From the NCBI GenBank assembly GCA_903922535.1, contig CAIXUF010000594.1, positions 1-7,797 on the forward strand: 7,797 nucleotides of DNA, given 5' to 3'. The DNA is from Candidatus Hydrogenedentota bacterium. Its GTDB lineage: Bacteria > Hydrogenedentota > Hydrogenedentia > Hydrogenedentiales > CAITNO01. How positions within the stretch are numbered: the first letter of the stretch is position 1; every line of letters starts with the position of its first letter. Below are positions 5,036 through 7,797 of the stretch, one piece after another. The notes under the pieces are model-generated. The model had not been told where the DNA came from and did not search any database. It was given only the letters and a program-made list of their open reading frames with translations. The translations under genes and the position numbers were made by a program.

Positions 5036-5881
5036 ATGCTGAGATTTAGCCGCAAGTTGATATCTCTGGTGGCCCTGTTTGGCGCATGCGCCGGTGCGGT
5101 CGCGGCCGACGATGCTGCGGCAAATGCGGTCAAGTCCGCCCGGCAGGACCAGACCGTGGTCCTGCTGCACGGCATGGGCCGGGGGGGCGCCTCGCTCTGG
5201 GTGCTGGAAACGCGCCTGAAAACGGCCGGCTTCCGCACGGTCAGCTTCCCCTACGTCACCCATGCCCGCTCGCTGGACCAGCTTTCAAGCGACTTGATCA
5301 AGTTCATCACGGAAAACGTCAAGACGCCGAGCTACTGCATCATCGCCCACTCGCTGGGCAACATCATCGTGCGCAACTGTCTCCGCAAGGAGATGCCGCC
5401 GGGCCTGAGGCGGATTGTCATGCTCGCGCCGCCCAACCGGCCCGCCGACCTGGCCCGGGCGTTCAAGGACAACCCCGTTTACCGCTGGTTTACCGGCGAG
5501 AGCGGCCAGCAGCTCGCCTCGGACGAATTCTACAGGAGCCTGCCCGTGCCCACCGCCGAATTCGGCGTCATCGCGGGCGACCGCGGCCAGTCCATCACGT
5601 TCAAGGAACCCAACGACGGGGTAATCACCGTCGAGAGCACGAAGCTCGACGGGATGAAGGCCTGGGTGCTGGTGCATCAGGCCCACACCTTCATCATGAA
5701 CAGCCGCCAGGTCGCGCAACTGGCGGTCCGGTTCCTGGAACACGGCGATTTCAATGTGGAGCCGGACCGCAAGGCCACGGAAACGGGCGGAACGCTCAAC
5801 CATGACATTGACGACGGGCCGGACCCCGACAAGGGGGAGGACGGCCATGCGGAACAGCCGCCCCCGGCTGCCGGTCCATAA
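5036..5881 (+). CDS. Exported alpha/beta-hydrolase (lipase/esterase-like)
   Basis: 281 residues. Residues 1-24 are a typical signal peptide: basic RFSRK, hydrophobic LISLVALFGACAGAV, cleavage near AVA-AD, so the enzyme likely acts in the periplasm or outside. The hydrolase fold spans about 38-238. The oxyanion motif is HGMG (45-48), the nucleophile Ser106 sits in AHSLG (104-108, Ala in place of the first Gly of GxSxG), the likely acid is Asp194 in NDGVITVES, and the likely base is His217 in HQAHTFIM. This layout matches lipase/esterase-like alpha/beta-hydrolases whose physiological substrates are mostly unknown. Residues 245-281 form an acidic, Pro/Gly/Asp-rich tail (HDIDDGPDPDKGEDG) with no evident fold. 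The signal peptide fixes the start at 5036 although the best ribosome site, AGGAAGG at 5015-5021, is 14 bases away. The gene is first in a possible three-gene transcript. Confidence 0.87.
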   Translation: MLRFSRKLISLVALFGACAGAVAADDAAANAVKSARQDQTVVLLHGMGRGGASLWVLETRLKTAGFRTVSFPYVTHARSLDQLSSDLIKFITENVKTPSYCIIAHSLGNIIVRNCLRKEMPPGLRRIVMLAPPNRPADLARAFKDNPVYRWFTGESGQQLASDEFYRSLPVPTAEFGVIAGDRGQSITFKEPNDGVITVESTKLDGMKAWVLVHQAHTFIMNSRQVAQLAVRFLEHGDFNVEPDRKATETGGTLNHDIDDGPDPDKGEDGHAEQPPPAAGP

Positions 5882-5895
5882 CAAAGGTTGAGGGT

Positions 5896-5915
5896 GACAG
5901 GCGAGGGTGCCTGTC
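5896..5915. repeat. Intergenic hairpin between hydrolase and ketopantoate reductase
   Basis: GACAGGC (5896-5902) and GCCTGTC (5909-5915) pair exactly around the loop GAGGGT. There is no following T run, so a standard terminator is not supported. It resembles short REP-like intergenic palindromes. It also contains the GTG at 5907, which argues against that codon as the start of the next gene. Confidence 0.6.
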
Positions 5916-5945
5916 CCGCATTCCTTTCAGAAAGGCAAGGAAACA

Positions 5946-6890
5946 GTGCGTATCCTGATTATCGGCGCGGGTTCCATAGGCTCATCGGTGGGCGGATTCA
6001 TGGCCGGCGCGGGCCACCGCGTCACGCTGGTTGACCCCGGCCCCCACATGGCGGTCATTGCGGAACGCGGACTGCGCGTCACCGGCATCTGGGGGGATCA
6101 TTGCTTCACGGGCATCGACGCGCGCACCACCACCGACGGGCTAATGCCAGGCGACTTTGACGTTATTTTCATCAGCGTGAAGTCTTTTGACACCGCCGCC
6201 GCGCTGGACACGGCCGCGCCCCTGGTGGACGAGAACACGCTGGTCTGCGCTTTTCAGAACGGCCTGGGCAACATGGAACAGGTGGTTGAGCGCTTCGGGT
6301 GGGCACGCACGGTCGGCGCGCGCGTCATCTATGGCGTCCGGGCCACCGAACCCGGCGCGATAAACGTGACGGTGATCGCCAGCCCCACCGCGCTGGGCGC
6401 AATGCGGCCCGACGGTCCTGTGGACCGCGTGCGCGAAATTGCCGCCGCGATGGACGCGGCCGGGCTGCCGACGGTGTACTCTGACCGCGTGGAGACGCTG
6501 CTTTGGGCCAAAATCGCCTACAACTGCGCGCTGAATCCATTGTCCGCCCTGCTCGACGCGCCCTACGGCAAACTGCCCGAGATTCCCGAGGCGCGGCGGA
6601 TGATGGACTCCGTGATTGACGAACTCTATGCCGTGGGCCGCGCCCGAAACGTCCTGCTCGATCCGCCCGACCCGGACGCCTACCGCGAACTGTTCTACAA
6701 CCGGCTCGTGCCGGCCACCGTTGCCCACTATGCCAGCATGCACGAGGATTTCGCCCGCCACCGTCGCACCGAAATCGACGCATTGAACGGGGCGATCGTG
6801 CGCATGGGCGCCGAATCCGGCGTGCCCTGTCCGCTGAACGCATGGCTCACCGACCTGATCCATGCGCGTGAAGTGGCGATGGGAAGGTAG
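5946..6890 (+). CDS. panE: 2-dehydropantoate 2-reductase (ketopantoate reductase family)
   Basis: 314 residues from a GTG start. The enzyme reduces 2-dehydropantoate to pantoate with NADPH in the cytoplasm, a step of pantothenate and coenzyme A synthesis. The N-terminal Rossmann domain has the glycine motif GAGSIG (7-12) straight after VRILII. VKSFD carries the conserved Lys79, and FQNGLGN (103-109) carries the conserved Asn. The C-terminal helical domain has WAKIAYNCALNPLSAL (187-202) with Lys189, Asn193 and Asn197, and RRTEIDALNG (273-282) with Glu276, matching the catalytic and substrate-binding residues of E. coli PanE. Length is usual for the family. The start at 5946 is preferred over GTG 5907 because relatives begin at this strand and AAAGG (5931-5935) precedes it by ten bases. 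Many genomes carry PanE paralogues acting on other 2-keto acids, so the substrate is likely but not certain. Confidence 0.9.
   Translation: MRILIIGAGSIGSSVGGFMAGAGHRVTLVDPGPHMAVIAERGLRVTGIWGDHCFTGIDARTTTDGLMPGDFDVIFISVKSFDTAAALDTAAPLVDENTLVCAFQNGLGNMEQVVERFGWARTVGARVIYGVRATEPGAINVTVIASPTALGAMRPDGPVDRVREIAAAMDAAGLPTVYSDRVETLLWAKIAYNCALNPLSALLDAPYGKLPEIPEARRMMDSVIDELYAVGRARNVLLDPPDPDAYRELFYNRLVPATVAHYASMHEDFARHRRTEIDALNGAIVRMGAESGVPCPLNAWLTDLIHAREVAMGR
6882..6887 (+). promoter_or_regulatory. Ribosome binding site of the membrane protein gene
   Basis: GGAAGG, nine bases before the ATG at 6897, lies in the last codons of the ketopantoate reductase gene. This supports the chosen start and joint translation of the two genes. 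Confidence 0.6.
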
Positions 6891-6896
6891 ACCCGC

Positions 6897-7797
6897 ATGC
6901 GCCGCAGGGGGACGAAACGGGAGACTCCGGCGGTGACGCCCCTGCCGCCGCCCCCCGAAACGGCCCCGCACACCGCCCGGTTCAGCCTGTCTTTCTGCGC
7001 GCTGGGCGTCCTCCTTATCGTCTGCGCCATGCTGCTCACGTTTCGCTGGGCCATGAGCCCGGACAATGCGCGTTTCCTCGGCATCGGCGACGCCTGGGCA
7101 TACTACGGTCCCAGCCTGTCCTACATGGATCACACCATTCATGAGGATCATGAACTGCCGCTCTGGAATCCGCTTTATTTTTGCGGCCAGCCGCACGCGG
7201 CCAACCCGCAGAGCTTTGTGTTCTATCCGCCCAACCTGCTGCGCAGCCTGCTGACCTTTCATCCCACGCCGCTGAGAACCCATGCGGGCATTGCGCTCAT
7301 GGTGCTGCTGCAAATCGTGTCGGCGGGCATCGGCGCGCTGCTGCTCGCGAGAAGGCACGGCTATTCCTACGGCGCGGCACTGCTGGCGGCCTTCGCCTTT
7401 CCCTGCAGCGGGGCGCTGGTGACCCGGGCCATCGGCCACTGGATATTCCTGAACAGCACCTGCTGGCTTCCGTGGGTGCTGCTTTGCGCCCACACCATGG
7501 CGCATGACCGCAACCGGCTTCGGCGCGTGGCGGCCGCCGCGGGGACGGGGCTGCTGTACGGTGTTTGCATCCTGGGCGGTGTGCCGTCACTGACCTTCAT
7601 GGGCGGCCTGCTCCTCGGCGGCTACTGGCTGCTGGAGACGCTGGGCGAGACCGTTCTTGTTGCGCGGAACAGCGCCGGCATGACGGCATGGCCGCGCTGG
7701 AAATCCGTCTTCAAAACACTCCTGTCCGGCGCCGCGCTCTTTGCGGGTGTCATGGTTGTTTCAGGCATGCTGGCCGCGCCGCTGCTGCTGCCGTTGA
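6897..7797 (+). CDS. YfhO-like multi-spanning membrane protein, GT-C glycosyltransferase type (C-terminus outside window)
   Basis: An open frame of 300 residues running off the right edge. Residues 1-28 are basic and Pro-rich and probably cytoplasmic. TM1 is about 30-49. A long outer loop follows at 51-125 with GIGDAWAYYGP (62-72) and LPLWNP...FCGQPHAANPQSFVFYPPNLL (87-115). The pattern 'D...yyP', 'LPLWNP...G.P..an.Qs..fYP.nll' is typical of YfhO and related GT-C membrane proteins, in which an Asp in this loop serves the active site; Asp65 is the candidate. Further hydrophobic segments lie at about 130-151, 157-175, 182-200, 212-228, 231-247 and 274-299. Such proteins use lipid-linked sugars to modify surface polymers or proteins; the acceptor here is unknown. 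The ATG follows the reductase stop by six bases, so co-transcription is likely. Family members usually exceed 600 residues, so more than half may lie outside. Confidence 0.82.
   Translation, partial: MRRRGTKRETPAVTPLPPPPETAPHTARFSLSFCALGVLLIVCAMLLTFRWAMSPDNARFLGIGDAWAYYGPSLSYMDHTIHEDHELPLWNPLYFCGQPHAANPQSFVFYPPNLLRSLLTFHPTPLRTHAGIALMVLLQIVSAGIGALLLARRHGYSYGAALLAAFAFPCSGALVTRAIGHWIFLNSTCWLPWVLLCAHTMAHDRNRLRRVAAAAGTGLLYGVCILGGVPSLTFMGGLLLGGYWLLETLGETVLVARNSAGMTAWPRWKSVFKTLLSGAALFAGVMVVSGMLAAPLLLPL

Noticed and set aside
5907..5945. GTG at 5907 as the start of the ketopantoate reductase
   Set aside because: It lies in an intergenic hairpin and adds 13 residues ahead of the conserved first strand; GTG 5946 matches family starts.
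6141..7505. Minus-strand frame of 454 residues opposite the reductase and membrane protein genes
   Set aside because: His/Arg/Gly-rich antisense shadow spanning two real plus-strand genes.

Overview
This is a GC-rich bacterial window with a strand switch near its centre. Four genes on the minus strand fill the left part: a lysine-rich histone H1-like protein cut by the left edge, a secreted beta-helix protein of the pectate-lyase superfamily, and an overlapping pair made of a winged-helix regulator and a 478-residue protein of unknown function. Three genes on the plus strand fill the right part: an exported serine hydrolase, a ketopantoate reductase (PanE family), and a YfhO/GT-C-like membrane protein cut by the right edge. 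The mix of secreted polysaccharide-type beta-helix protein, H1-like protein, GC-rich codons and GTCCAT-type intergenic repeats suggests an environmental bacterium, perhaps of the Planctomycetota/Verrucomicrobiota/Lentisphaerota/Hydrogenedentota type. No rRNA or marker gene is present, so this placement is only a guess.

Layout: 1-178 (-) H1-like gene built on a 15-bp tandem repeat; 179-706 gene-free leader with an AT-rich dyad, a perfect 24-bp palindrome and a smaller dyad; 707-2080 (-) beta-helix gene; 2081-2443 gene-free, with hairpins and a large imperfect inverted repeat of 9-bp ATGGAC/GTCCAT units; 2444-3880 (-) and 3877-4494 (-) overlapping by ATGA; 4495-5035 divergent intergenic region with an AT-rich half carrying nested inverted repeats and one predicted promoter in each direction; 5036-5881 (+) hydrolase; 5946-6890 (+) ketopantoate reductase; 6897 to the end (+) membrane protein.

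Functional picture: the plus-strand genes are closely spaced (64 and 6 bases) and may be one transcript from the promoter at 4948-4976, although their functions do not obviously form one pathway. The most unusual module is the pair at 2444-4494. The large protein reads like the N-terminal half of a type IIG/Eco57I-like restriction-modification enzyme, but without any methyltransferase motifs and with an unrecognised C-terminal part. Its partner is a winged-helix protein with what may be a degenerate nucleotidyltransferase-like tail. These relationships rest on motif reading alone.
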